64,000 bases of DNA from Cupriavidus metallidurans CH34 (GTDB taxonomy: Bacteria > Pseudomonadota > Gammaproteobacteria > Burkholderiales > Burkholderiaceae), in the NCBI RefSeq assembly GCF_000196015.1, contig NC_007973.1, positions 2,418,001 through 2,482,000 on the forward strand, written 5' to 3'. The stretch's first letter is position 1; each line of letters starts with the position of its first letter. Below are positions 38,997 through 47,105 of this stretch, one piece after another. The notes beneath the pieces are model-generated. The model was not told the origin of the DNA. It made no database searches and saw only the letters and a program-made list of their open reading frames with translations. The translations under genes and the position numbers were made by a program.

Positions 38997-39050
38997 GTCC
39001 TATCGCTATGGTCGCCACACCAGCCGTCACACCGGCCACTACGCTCGCCA

Positions 39051-39275
39051 CTACGCCGGCTCGACCTCGATCAGCCCCGACGCCACGCGCTCGATCTCGC
39101 AGTAGATCGGCATCGCCTCCATCGGACCGGTGCAGCCCACGCCCGAAGCCTGGCTGGCGCTGGCGCCCGGCGGCAGGAAAACGAACGCCATGCCGGGCTG
39201 GAAACCTGGATGGCGGCGCAGACTGTCATTGAGAATATCGAGATACTGCGCGCGCGTGAAAACCTGCTTGGACAT
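39051..39275 (-). CDS. Small protein of unknown function, 74 aa
   Basis: The 74-residue frame reads MSKQVFTRAQYLDILNDSLR at its start and MAFVFLPPGASASQASGVGC in the middle, with ordinary composition and a plausible start. No domain is recognised. It faces the bidirectional terminator at 38957-38996 and has 98 bp of upstream space before the next gene on the same strand. Confidence 0.6.
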   Translation of the reverse strand: MSKQVFTRAQYLDILNDSLRRHPGFQPGMAFVFLPPGASASQASGVGCTGPMEAMPIYCEIERVASGLIEVEPA

Positions 39276-39373
39276 GTCGGCATCTCCGGGTAATTTTCTG
39301 GCCCGGGCATCCTAGCATGGCATCACGCGCCGCTGTCACCGCATCGCGAGGCGCGACGAATCGAGATCAATCC

Positions 39374-39805
39374 TCAGCACTCGCCCTTCTTGGCGTGTCC
39401 GGGCGGGCAGTGATAGCCGCCACGGCCGCGGTCATGGTCGTGACCGTGGCCCTGATCATCGTCATCGCCTCGGCCCGGCCCGCGGTTCCAGCGCTCGGGC
39501 TGTAGCACCCAGCCGTTGCTGGCGCGAACCCAGCGCGGCTGCTCATAAACATAGCCGGGACGTTCGCCGACCCAGTGCCCCTTCTTCCAAGCATGCTTGT
39601 GACCGTGGTCGTCCCAGTCCCAGTAGCCGGGCGCCCAGACGTAGCCAGCACGCGGAGGCGGCACGACTTCATAGACCGGGGCCGGTGGCGGAACGCCAAT
39701 GCCGATATTGATGCTGACCTGCGCCATGGCGGCCGGCGCCAGCGCCGCTGCCGAACCAAGCAGAACCGCGCCAGCAAAGGCGCGCACGATAAGCTGTCGT
39801 TTCAT
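39374..39805 (-). CDS. Exported YXWGXW-type repeat protein
   Basis: The 143-residue protein has a Sec signal peptide (MKRQLIVRAFAGAVLLGSAA, cleavage near AMA-QV). A Tyr/Trp-rich segment follows (PPPRAGYVWAPGYWDWDDHG) and then a His/Asp/Gly-rich tail ending in CPPGHAKKGEC. Proteins with YxWxPGYW repeats are common, poorly characterised exported proteins in Burkholderiales. The His/Asp tail could bind metal. The start at 39805 is preceded by AAAGAGAGGGTCCCT. Confidence 0.75.
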   Translation of the reverse strand: MKRQLIVRAFAGAVLLGSAAALAPAAMAQVSINIGIGVPPPAPVYEVVPPPRAGYVWAPGYWDWDDHGHKHAWKKGHWVGERPGYVYEQPRWVRASNGWVLQPERWNRGPGRGDDDDQGHGHDHDRGRGGYHCPPGHAKKGEC

Positions 39806-39930
39806 AGGGACCCTCTCTTTGTAATTGGCACCGATAGAAAGAAGTCTATCGGTGCCATCTGGAATGTGATGTAAGAAAGGGTATCTGAAAATTACCACGC
39901 GACCTAGGCTGCACTAGCCGGCTGAAACGC

Positions 39931-40134
39931 TTAGTGGTCCGCCGCCATCGCCTTGAGTTCGGCATCACCGGCTACGCGGGCGGCGTCGGATGTCGTGAAG
40001 GTGTCATCGGACACGATGGTGCGCCGGATCTGTTGCCCGCCGAAATCCACCAGCGAGATTACCCACACATAGCGCCCGGCCTGTGGCGCGGTCTGCACGA
40101 AAGCCTTGAGTTGCGGTCTGGATTCGGTCGTCAT
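39931..40134 (-). CDS. Small protein of unknown function, 67 aa
   Basis: The 67-residue frame (MTTESRPQLKAFVQTAPQAG at the start, then VWVISLVDFGGQQIRRTIVS) has a normal, protein-like composition and an AGGAGTCTC sequence before the ATG. It has no membrane helix and no recognised domain. It is divergent from yfiR. Confidence 0.55.
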   Translation of the reverse strand: MTTESRPQLKAFVQTAPQAGRYVWVISLVDFGGQQIRRTIVSDDTFTTSDAARVAGDAELKAMAADH

Positions 40135-40308
40135 GAGACTCCTCCGGTCGAAACAAGCGAGACAAACGCGTCCGGGAACTCTAGCACACGGGATGGGTGG
40201 CTGCCGCCTCCGTCACCCCTCATCCTCTTATATCTAAGACATCTGGCCCGGTGCGGACATAAGCCAGAGTGGCTACAGTTTTCTGTAACGGTGCCGACAC
40301 TTGACCAG

Positions 40309-40959
40309 ATGTCCACCGGACCCCTCTGCCAGCCGCCCCAATTGCCGTACTTGACGCCCAATTTCGCTCACCGACCGCGCTCCGCGCTGACGCTGCCACT
40401 GGTTCTGCTGCTGGCCACGCCCGGCACGTGGCCGGCAGCCATGGCCGCTTCCACGGTTACCGCAGCAGCGCCTGCATCAGCCCCGGTATCGGCCCCCGTC
40501 GCACCGGCTTCACGCCCCGAAGCCGTGGCCCGCATGGTGATGAGCCTGCTGAGCTATGCGCGCTGGCCCGCCGAGCGCGAAACGCTGAGGCTGTGCGTGG
40601 ATACGGACGCGCGTTACGGCGGCAAGCTGATGGAAGGCGGCTCGCTATCCACGGGCCGGCTGGTCCAGGCACGCTCCGTCGATCCGCTTGCCGACACTCT
40701 CGCGCCCGAGTGCGACGCACTCTATATGGGGGCCATGACCGATGCTCGCCGCAAGAAGCTGACGGCGGATCTGGTGGGAAAGCCCGTGCTGGTGATCGTC
40801 GAGGAAGATTTCGAATGTGAAGTTGGCAGCATGTTTTGCCTGACATTCCGCGAGAATCAAGTTTCGTTCCGGATCAATCTCGATGCCATCGCGCGCAGCG
40901 GGATTCATATCCACCCCGGTGTGCTCCAGCTCGGCCGCCGCAGGACGCCCGCATCATGA
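40309..40959 (+). CDS. yfiR: YfiR-like periplasmic inhibitor of YfiN
   Basis: The 216-residue exported protein has an N-terminal hydrophobic signal (about residues 26-46). The DUF4154/YfiR domain follows, with MVMSLLSYARWPAERETLRL near the start of the fold and RENQVSFRINLDAIARSGIH near the end. In Pseudomonas YfiR binds the periplasmic part of YfiN and blocks its cyclase activity. The stop overlaps the yfiN start (ATGA at 40956-40959). The ATG at 40309 was preferred over the one at 39934, which opens into non-coding sequence. Confidence 0.82.
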   Translation: MSTGPLCQPPQLPYLTPNFAHRPRSALTLPLVLLLATPGTWPAAMAASTVTAAAPASAPVSAPVAPASRPEAVARMVMSLLSYARWPAERETLRLCVDTDARYGGKLMEGGSLSTGRLVQARSVDPLADTLAPECDALYMGAMTDARRKKLTADLVGKPVLVIVEEDFECEVGSMFCLTFRENQVSFRINLDAIARSGIHIHPGVLQLGRRRTPAS

Positions 40960-42236
40960 ACTGGCCCGGCCGCCCCCCCGCCCGCGACGACGCCGTGCCA
41001 CAGCGCCCGACGCTGTACCGCGCGCTGCGGCGCATCCACCTTGGCGTGGCGCTGATCGCCGTGTTCACGGTCGGCATCTCGCTGACCGCGCTCGGGCTGA
41101 CCGCGCTGCGCGTCTATGCGGATCACAACCTCCGGCTGGTCGCGCGCTCGATCGCCTATACGGTGGAAGCGCCGGTCGTGTTCGGCGACGCCGCCGCCGC
41201 GGCCGATGCGCTTTCCGTGATCGCCGCATCCGAGGACGTGACGCGGGTCATCGTGTACGACCGCGACCACCAGCCGATGACCGTGTGGCAGCGCCCCGGT
41301 CACGAGCAATTCCCCGCGCTGCGCCGGGTGGCCGGCGACCTGCTGATATCGGGCGCCGTCGAGCAGCCAATCCTTCACGAAGCCCAGCAGGTAGGCAGCG
41401 TGCGTGTGGCAGGCGATCCGGTGGCGCTCCTGCACTTCCTGCTGCAAGGCACGCTGGGCCTGGGAGCCTGTCTGCTGTTGACGGCGCTGGTGGCGCACTA
41501 CATGTCCCGCCGAATGCTCAGGGATGTCGTCAATCCCCTGCGCAACCTGATGCGCGTGGCCCACGCGGTGCGTTCCGAACGCGCGTTTGGACAGCGAATG
41601 CCACCGGCGCGGATCGAGGAACTGAATGCGCTGTCCGAAGACTTCAACGTCCTGCTGGACGAACTCGAGGCCTGGCAAAACCAGCTTCAGCACGAGAACC
41701 GTTCGCTGGCGCACCGCGCCAGCCATGACAGCCTGACAGGCTTGCTCAACCGCGCCGCCTTCACTGAAGCGCTCGATCTCGCCGTGCGTACTGCGGCGGC
41801 GCGCAATCAATATGCCGCCGTGCTCTATCTCGACAGCGACGACTTCAAGGGTATCAACGACCGCTATGGCCACGCGGCGGGCGACGCCGTGCTCGTCGCC
41901 GTCGGTCAACGCCTGCGCGGCTGCCTGCGCGAAGGCGACAGCGTGGCGCGACTGGGCGGCGACGAGTTCGCCGTGCTGGTCAACGCCCTCCGCGCGCCCG
42001 AGGACGCGGTTCGCATCGCCGAGCACATCCTCAACGCCATGGCCACCCCTGTGTGTCTGGCCGATGGCACCACCATCTTCGCGCCGCTCAGCATCGGCCT
42101 GGCGGTCTACCCGCTGCATGCCCGCAACGGCACGGCGCTGCTCCATTCCGCCGATGCCGCGATGTACGGGGCCAAGCGCCAGTCCGGCGCCACCTGGCAC
42201 AGCGCGGAGTCCGCGCCACCGGAGCCACATCTCTAG
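40956..42236 (+). CDS. yfiN: YfiN-like membrane diguanylate cyclase (CHASE8/PAS-HAMP-GGDEF)
   Basis: The 426-residue cyclase has two TM helices (about 29-52 and 163-185) around a periplasmic domain, a HAMP segment (about 187-240) and a GGDEF domain. GGDEF (334-338) and the inhibitory site R325-E-G-D328 are intact, so an active, product-inhibited enzyme is predicted. YfiR and YfiB genes flank it in the order R-N-B, as in Pseudomonas. The periplasmic signal probably involves redox state or cell-wall stress relayed through YfiR and YfiB. Confidence 0.86.
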   Translation: MNWPGRPPARDDAVPQRPTLYRALRRIHLGVALIAVFTVGISLTALGLTALRVYADHNLRLVARSIAYTVEAPVVFGDAAAAADALSVIAASEDVTRVIVYDRDHQPMTVWQRPGHEQFPALRRVAGDLLISGAVEQPILHEAQQVGSVRVAGDPVALLHFLLQGTLGLGACLLLTALVAHYMSRRMLRDVVNPLRNLMRVAHAVRSERAFGQRMPPARIEELNALSEDFNVLLDELEAWQNQLQHENRSLAHRASHDSLTGLLNRAAFTEALDLAVRTAAARNQYAAVLYLDSDDFKGINDRYGHAAGDAVLVAVGQRLRGCLREGDSVARLGGDEFAVLVNALRAPEDAVRIAEHILNAMATPVCLADGTTIFAPLSIGLAVYPLHARNGTALLHSADAAMYGAKRQSGATWHSAESAPPEPHL

Positions 42237-42245
42237 AGGCCGACC

Positions 42246-42749
42246 ATGAGAGCGCCCAGCAGACCCCGCCGCGCTTTCCTGCTGACCACACTGGCCGGTC
42301 TGGGCGCGCTGGCGCTGTCCGGCTGCGCCAGCCCCGCCCACAAGCTGACACCCGCGCAAATTGCCGTGCTCAAGAACCAGGGGTTCATGCTGACTGGCAA
42401 CGGCTGGGAACTTGTCATGCCGGACAAGGTGCTGTTCGGCTTCGACGACGACACGGTCTCGGCCGAGCAACAGAACGCCCTCGCCCGGGTCGCGCGCACG
42501 CTGCGGGATGCCGGCATCGACGCCTTGCGCGTGGACGGCCACACCGACAACGTCGGCACGATCGAGTACAACCAGCAACTCTCCATGCGCCGTGCCGAGG
42601 CTGTGGCGCGCGTGCTGCTCACCTGCGGTTTCGCACGCGATCATCTCGATGTGCGCGGATTCGGCAAGACCCGCCCCATCGCCGACAACGGCACGGCGCT
42701 GGGGCGCGCGGAGAACCGCCGCGTGGCGATCATTGTCACGGTCGAATAG
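42246..42749 (+). CDS. yfiB: YfiB-like OmpA-family lipoprotein
   Basis: The 167-residue lipoprotein has a lipobox LSGC (about residues 24-27) and a C-terminal OmpA/Pal peptidoglycan-binding domain, with LRVDGHTDNVGTIEYNQQLS and RAEAVARVLL plus the end GRAENRRVAIIV. In the Yfi system the outer-membrane YfiB titrates YfiR away and thereby activates YfiN. It follows yfiN by 9 bp. Confidence 0.84.
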   Translation: MRAPSRPRRAFLLTTLAGLGALALSGCASPAHKLTPAQIAVLKNQGFMLTGNGWELVMPDKVLFGFDDDTVSAEQQNALARVARTLRDAGIDALRVDGHTDNVGTIEYNQQLSMRRAEAVARVLLTCGFARDHLDVRGFGKTRPIADNGTALGRAENRRVAIIVTVE

Positions 42750-43034
42750 ACCCTGTTCCGAAGAAACACTCTAATTCTGGCGTGCCGAGACAATCAGGCC
42801 GCAGCGAAAGCGCCTTTCTCGCCCTTTGCCCATGTCCCCAGGCCCGCCCAGCCTTGGTTTGCGGTGGATCGGCCAACGACAGAAGGCCGGACAAACCCTG
42901 CCCACGGGCGCAGTGGAACGGTCGTACACTCGCGTGGTGTGCACGTCGATCAGTCGATCAGGTCGATGGGGAGAGACCAGGCAACACCTGGTCGCGCACG
43001 TAACACCCGACAAGAACGAGATAGTCAAAAAATA

Positions 43035-45587
43035 ATGCGTACCCAGGCGCTGGAACAGGCGATCGATGCCGTGGTCGCGGTCGACGCACGCAACCAGATC
43101 ACCCTCTTCAATGCCGCAGCGGAGGCATTGTGGGGTCTGGAACGAACCACCGTGCTAGGCCAGTGCGCGTCCGTCCTGGCGCTTGGCGATCTGCGCGTGG
43201 CCAATGGCCAGAGCGGTCAGAACCTCGCCATCGCACGCGCCGATGGCACCCTGCGTCATGTGCGGCTGCACATCGCCATCTTCGGCACGGACGGCGACTC
43301 CAACCCAGGAGCGCCTGCGAAGCAGTTCGCCGCTTTCCTGCATGACGACGCCAGCACCGGCAACGAGCCCGGCGCCACGTTGAGCCCGCCGGGGCTGCGT
43401 ATGCTCTCGCTGTGCCTCGACCACGCCGAAAACCCGGTCATGATCACCGACGCCCACGGCACGATCTGCCACCTGAACGGTGGCTTCACGCGTCTGCTCG
43501 GCTACGCGAGGCATCAGGCGGTAGGCCGCCGCTGGCAGGATCTGCTAATGCCGATCAACGCGCGGCCGGAGCAGATCCCTTCGTTGCTGGCGCCGCTGGC
43601 GGCCGGCCTGCCGCTGCGCAATGAAGCACTGGTGCCCGACAAGAGCGGGCAGCCGCGCTGGCTATCGGTCGCGGTCAGTCCGATCATGGCGTCGACGCAA
43701 AGTGGCGGACTGGTCAACACGGTCTGGGTCCTGACCGACATCACGGCAACCAAGGTACGCGAATCGATCCAGCACCGCACGCTGGACGCCCTGGCGCGCG
43801 ACCTGCCGACCGCGCAGATCATGAATGATCTGTGCCGTCGCGTGGAAAGAATGGCACCGGGCACGAAGGCCGCTGTCATGCGCGCCTCCAACGGCCATTT
43901 GCGGCTGGTGGCGATGCCATCGGCCACCCCCGATCTGCTTGCCGCATTCGACAGCCTGCAGATCGGCCTGCAGTCGGGCTCCTGCGGCGCGGCGGCTTTT
44001 CTCGGCCACGCCGTGGCCGTAGAAGACATCGCTCAGGATCCGCGCTGCGAAACGCTACGCGAAACGGCGCTTGCCGCCGGCATGGCCGCCACCTGGTCCA
44101 CCCCCGTGCGTGCCGCCGACGGGCGTGTGCTGGGCACCTTCGCGCTGTGCTTCAACGAGCCACGCCTGCCGGACGGGTTCCACGAAAACCTTGTGGGTGT
44201 TGCCGCCGACCTCTGCGCGCTGGCGCTGGTGCGCGACCAGACGCAGGAGCGCATCCACCGCCTGGCGTACTACGACGCGCTGACCGGCCTGCCGAATCGC
44301 CAGTTGCTGCTGTCCCGCGCCGACGATGCCGTGGCGCGCGCCAACGCCCATGGCACCCCGCTCGCCCTGCTGTTCATCAATCTGAACAACTTCAAGCGCG
44401 TCAACGACGTGCAGGGTCACGGCGCCGGCGACCGCTTTCTGATCGAAGTGGCATCACGGCTGCAGTTCGCCACTGCCGAACACGCGCGGGATGCCACCGT
44501 CGGCCGGTTGTCAGGAGATGAGTTCGCCGTACTGCTACCGGGCCACGGACATGCCGAGGCCCTGGCCATCGCCGATGAGCTGCTGCGCGCGCTCGATCCG
44601 CCGATTACCGTCGCACACGGCCTGAGCCCTTCGCCTTCAGCCAGCATCGGCATCAGCATGCTGACCGAGCAGACGCGCGACCGAGAAACGCTGCTGCATC
44701 ATGCCGACCTTGCGGTCTGCCAGGCCAGGAAGCGCAGTGGCCCGGACCTCGGCAACCAGATCTGTGTGTATGACACCGTGCTGGCGCGACGCCTTGGCGA
44801 TCGGCGCATGCTCGAATGCGAGCTGCGCGAAGCCATCGGCAGTGGCCAGTTGCAGATGCGCTACCAGCCTCAGATCCATCTGGCTTCGGGCAACCTTTGG
44901 GCGGTGGAAGCGCTGGCGCGCTGGCCGCATCCGCACCGCGGCGACATCGCGCCCACGGTGTTCGTGCCGCTGGCCGAAGAATCCGGATTGATCGTGGCGC
45001 TCGGATACTGGGCCGTGCGCGAAGCATGTGCACAGCAGGCACGCTGGCGGCGGCGCGGCGCCGCGGTGCCGGCCATCTCCGTCAACCTCTCGCCGCTTTC
45101 GATCCGTGACCCAGCGCTGCCGGACGTGGTGGCGCAGGCCCTGCGAACGCACGCGCTGCCCGCCGGCGAACTGACCATCGAGATCACGGAAAGCGTGTTC
45201 CTCGATCACACCTCCGAAGCGGAAGCCACGATCGCAGCCCTGCGCAAGCTTGGCGTGCGCCTGTCGATCGACGATTTTGGAACGGGATTTTCGAGCCTGA
45301 GCCGGCTCATGCAATTGCCAGTCGACGAGATCAAACTCGACCGGAGTTTCCTGGTGGATCTGGAGACCAGCGAGGCCACGCGCACCCTGGTGGAGGCTGT
45401 GATCCGGATTGGCCGCGCGCGGGATCTGACCGTGGTGGCCGAGGGGGTCACCAGCGCACTCCAGCGCCAGTTCCTGCTCGACCAAGGCTGTCACGTAGGC
45501 CAGGGATTCCTGTTCGCCCAGCCACTGCCGGCCGCGTCCATCGAGAGATGGCAACCCCAACCGTCCTGGCCAGGGTTGATGCACTAG
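43035..45587 (+). CDS. DosP-like PAS-PAS-GAF-GGDEF-EAL protein, predicted phosphodiesterase
   Basis: The 850-residue cytosolic protein has two PAS domains (about 5-110 and 120-235), a GAF domain (about 255-395, with VEDIAQDPRCETLRETALAA), a GGDEF domain and an EAL domain. The cyclase loop reads SGDEF (493-497) and no I-site is present, so cyclase activity is doubtful. The EAL motif (625-627), the DDFGTGFSSLSRL loop and other metal-binding segments are intact, so c-di-GMP hydrolysis is predicted. The order resembles Escherichia coli DosP. In the first PAS the position of its haem-ligand His appears to be Asn (DLRVAN versus DLRPAH, from memory), so haem binding is doubtful. Confidence 0.82.
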   Translation: MRTQALEQAIDAVVAVDARNQITLFNAAAEALWGLERTTVLGQCASVLALGDLRVANGQSGQNLAIARADGTLRHVRLHIAIFGTDGDSNPGAPAKQFAAFLHDDASTGNEPGATLSPPGLRMLSLCLDHAENPVMITDAHGTICHLNGGFTRLLGYARHQAVGRRWQDLLMPINARPEQIPSLLAPLAAGLPLRNEALVPDKSGQPRWLSVAVSPIMASTQSGGLVNTVWVLTDITATKVRESIQHRTLDALARDLPTAQIMNDLCRRVERMAPGTKAAVMRASNGHLRLVAMPSATPDLLAAFDSLQIGLQSGSCGAAAFLGHAVAVEDIAQDPRCETLRETALAAGMAATWSTPVRAADGRVLGTFALCFNEPRLPDGFHENLVGVAADLCALALVRDQTQERIHRLAYYDALTGLPNRQLLLSRADDAVARANAHGTPLALLFINLNNFKRVNDVQGHGAGDRFLIEVASRLQFATAEHARDATVGRLSGDEFAVLLPGHGHAEALAIADELLRALDPPITVAHGLSPSPSASIGISMLTEQTRDRETLLHHADLAVCQARKRSGPDLGNQICVYDTVLARRLGDRRMLECELREAIGSGQLQMRYQPQIHLASGNLWAVEALARWPHPHRGDIAPTVFVPLAEESGLIVALGYWAVREACAQQARWRRRGAAVPAISVNLSPLSIRDPALPDVVAQALRTHALPAGELTIEITESVFLDHTSEAEATIAALRKLGVRLSIDDFGTGFSSLSRLMQLPVDEIKLDRSFLVDLETSEATRTLVEAVIRIGRARDLTVVAEGVTSALQRQFLLDQGCHVGQGFLFAQPLPAASIERWQPQPSWPGLMH

Positions 45588-45602
45588 GGATTCCGCCCCC
45601 GC

Positions 45603-45878
45603 TCAGTCGCCGAACGGGTTCGGCACCCTTGTTGCGGGATCGTCGACGAGATCAAACTCGTCGCGTACTTCATCGACCACGATGCGGATCGATGCCTCGT
45701 ATCCGCGCGCATTGCCGAAATAGTCCATGTCCCAGTTGCGACCCCGCGCGTCGCGCTCGTGCGGCTCGGGGTCGGGCACCCGGATATGCGCGCCATCGTC
45801 GGCAACCTCATCGATCTGATGAATGCGCCGGCTCACCTCTTCCTTGATGGCATGCCGGCTGCGCTCGCGCTTGGCCAT
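45603..45878 (-). CDS. Small conserved-looking protein of unknown function
   Basis: The 91-residue protein starts MAKRERSRHAIKEEVSRRIH and contains HERDARGRNWDMDYFGNARG followed by an acidic C-terminus. It is hydrophilic, with no membrane helix. I recognise no domain. The ATG is preceded by AAAGGAGGCTGCTC, a strong ribosome-binding site, so translation is likely. Confidence 0.65.
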   Translation of the reverse strand: MAKRERSRHAIKEEVSRRIHQIDEVADDGAHIRVPDPEPHERDARGRNWDMDYFGNARGYEASIRIVVDEVRDEFDLVDDPATRVPNPFGD

Positions 45879-45947
45879 GAGCAGCCTCCTTTCGGTGGTT
45901 CGTGCGCGCCATCCTAGCACGCGACCACCGCAGGGACATGACGCTTG

Positions 45948-46796
45948 TCATAGCGCCGACTTGGCTGCCTGATACGCCGCAAACAGGCGCTGGAACACCG
46001 GGCCGGGCTTGCCCGCGCCGATGGTCTTGCCGTCGATTGTCACCACCGGCAACAGCTCCTTGCTGGCCGACGACAGCAGGACTTCGTCGGCGGAGAACAC
46101 CTCGTCGCGCGTGATGCGGCGGGCCTCGAACGGGATGTCCATCGCCGCGCAGAGCTCTTCCATCAGGCCATAGCGGATACCTTCCAGGATCAGGTTGTCC
46201 TTGGGCGGCGCATAGACGCGGCCATTTTTGACCAGCCAGACGTTCGATGACGATGCTTCGGTCAGATTGCCATCGCGAAACTGGATCGCCTCGGTGACGC
46301 CTGCCTCGGCGGCCACCTGAGCGGCCAGCACGTTGCCGAGCAACGAGGTCGACTTGATCTGGCAGTTGAGCCAGCGGCGGTCCTCCATCGTCACGCAGGC
46401 CACACCCTGCTCCACCGATGCCGCCGGCGGCAGTGCCATCGGGTTGGTCATGATCAGCACGGTCGGCGTGACTTCCGTCGGGAATGCATGGGTCCGTTTG
46501 GCCACACCGCGCGTCACCTGCATGTAGACCATCTGGTCGCCCAGGCCGTTGGCCTTGACCACGCGGTCGATCAGCGCCAGCCATTCGGTCTCCGAATAGG
46601 GGTTGGGGATGCCGATCGAGGCAAGGCTGCGCTGCAGGCGCGCCAGATGCTGAGCGCCACGGAACGGCTTGCCGTTGTAGAGCGGAATCACCTCGTAGAT
46701 GCCATCACCGAAGATGAACCCGCGATCGAGCACTGGCACGCGGGCTTCGGACAGGGGAAGCAATTCCCCATTCAGGAAAACGACTGTTTCAGACAT
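45948..46796 (-). CDS. PLP-dependent class IV aminotransferase (D-amino-acid transaminase type)
   Basis: This 282-residue fold-type-IV aminotransferase has VLDRGFIFGDGIYEVIPLYN near the N-terminus, the PLP lysine in CQIKSTSLLGN, and LTEASSSNVWLV with the phosphate-binding loop. The family includes D-alanine transaminases, branched-chain aminotransferases and aminodeoxychorismate lyase; DGIYEV and the Lys context point to the D-amino-acid transaminase clade. Product could be D-glutamate. It is divergent from the cellulose operon with a 309-bp control region. Confidence 0.85.
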   Translation of the reverse strand: MSETVVFLNGELLPLSEARVPVLDRGFIFGDGIYEVIPLYNGKPFRGAQHLARLQRSLASIGIPNPYSETEWLALIDRVVKANGLGDQMVYMQVTRGVAKRTHAFPTEVTPTVLIMTNPMALPPAASVEQGVACVTMEDRRWLNCQIKSTSLLGNVLAAQVAAEAGVTEAIQFRDGNLTEASSSNVWLVKNGRVYAPPKDNLILEGIRYGLMEELCAAMDIPFEARRITRDEVFSADEVLLSSASKELLPVVTIDGKTIGAGKPGPVFQRLFAAYQAAKSAL

Positions 46797-47105
46797 GGTC
46801 AATATTTGGGCAAGGAAGATTGTGAAGTGAATTCTTTCACATGGCGCGGGCTGCCTTTATGCAATTTCGGCATGTCGTCGCGGCATCGCCCCTCCGTCGA
46901 TGTGACTTCGGCAAGGCGCGCGCCTAAAACTATTTCAACGACAAAGTCGGCCTGTATTGAATATTTTTTAATTCATTGATCTAGCGTGCATTGCCATGCA
47001 GCAGACGAAAAACAGCGTGATATATTCGTCACGCGAAACTTCAGTGCGCGACAACGGCATTGCGTTCACGTGCCTTCGCCGTGCCACTCCTACAGGGCGC
47101 CCTAT
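46797..47105. other. Shared 5' region of the aminotransferase gene and bcs operon
   Basis: This 309-bp region holds no gene. Its middle (46925-46985) is clearly AT-rich compared with the surroundings and includes ATATTTTTTAATTCATTGATC, a likely promoter zone. A dyad GCGTGA-N8-TCACGC lies at 47015-47034, closer to bcsB. No well-spaced -35/-10 pair could be assigned. Confidence 0.6.
47015..47034. promoter_or_regulatory. Dyad symmetry upstream of bcsB
   Basis: GCGTGA (47015-47020) and TCACGC (47029-47034) are perfect inverted repeats with the 8-bp AT-rich spacer TATATTCG, the layout of a dimeric transcription-factor site. It lies about 70 bp before the bcsB ATG. Confidence 0.4.
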
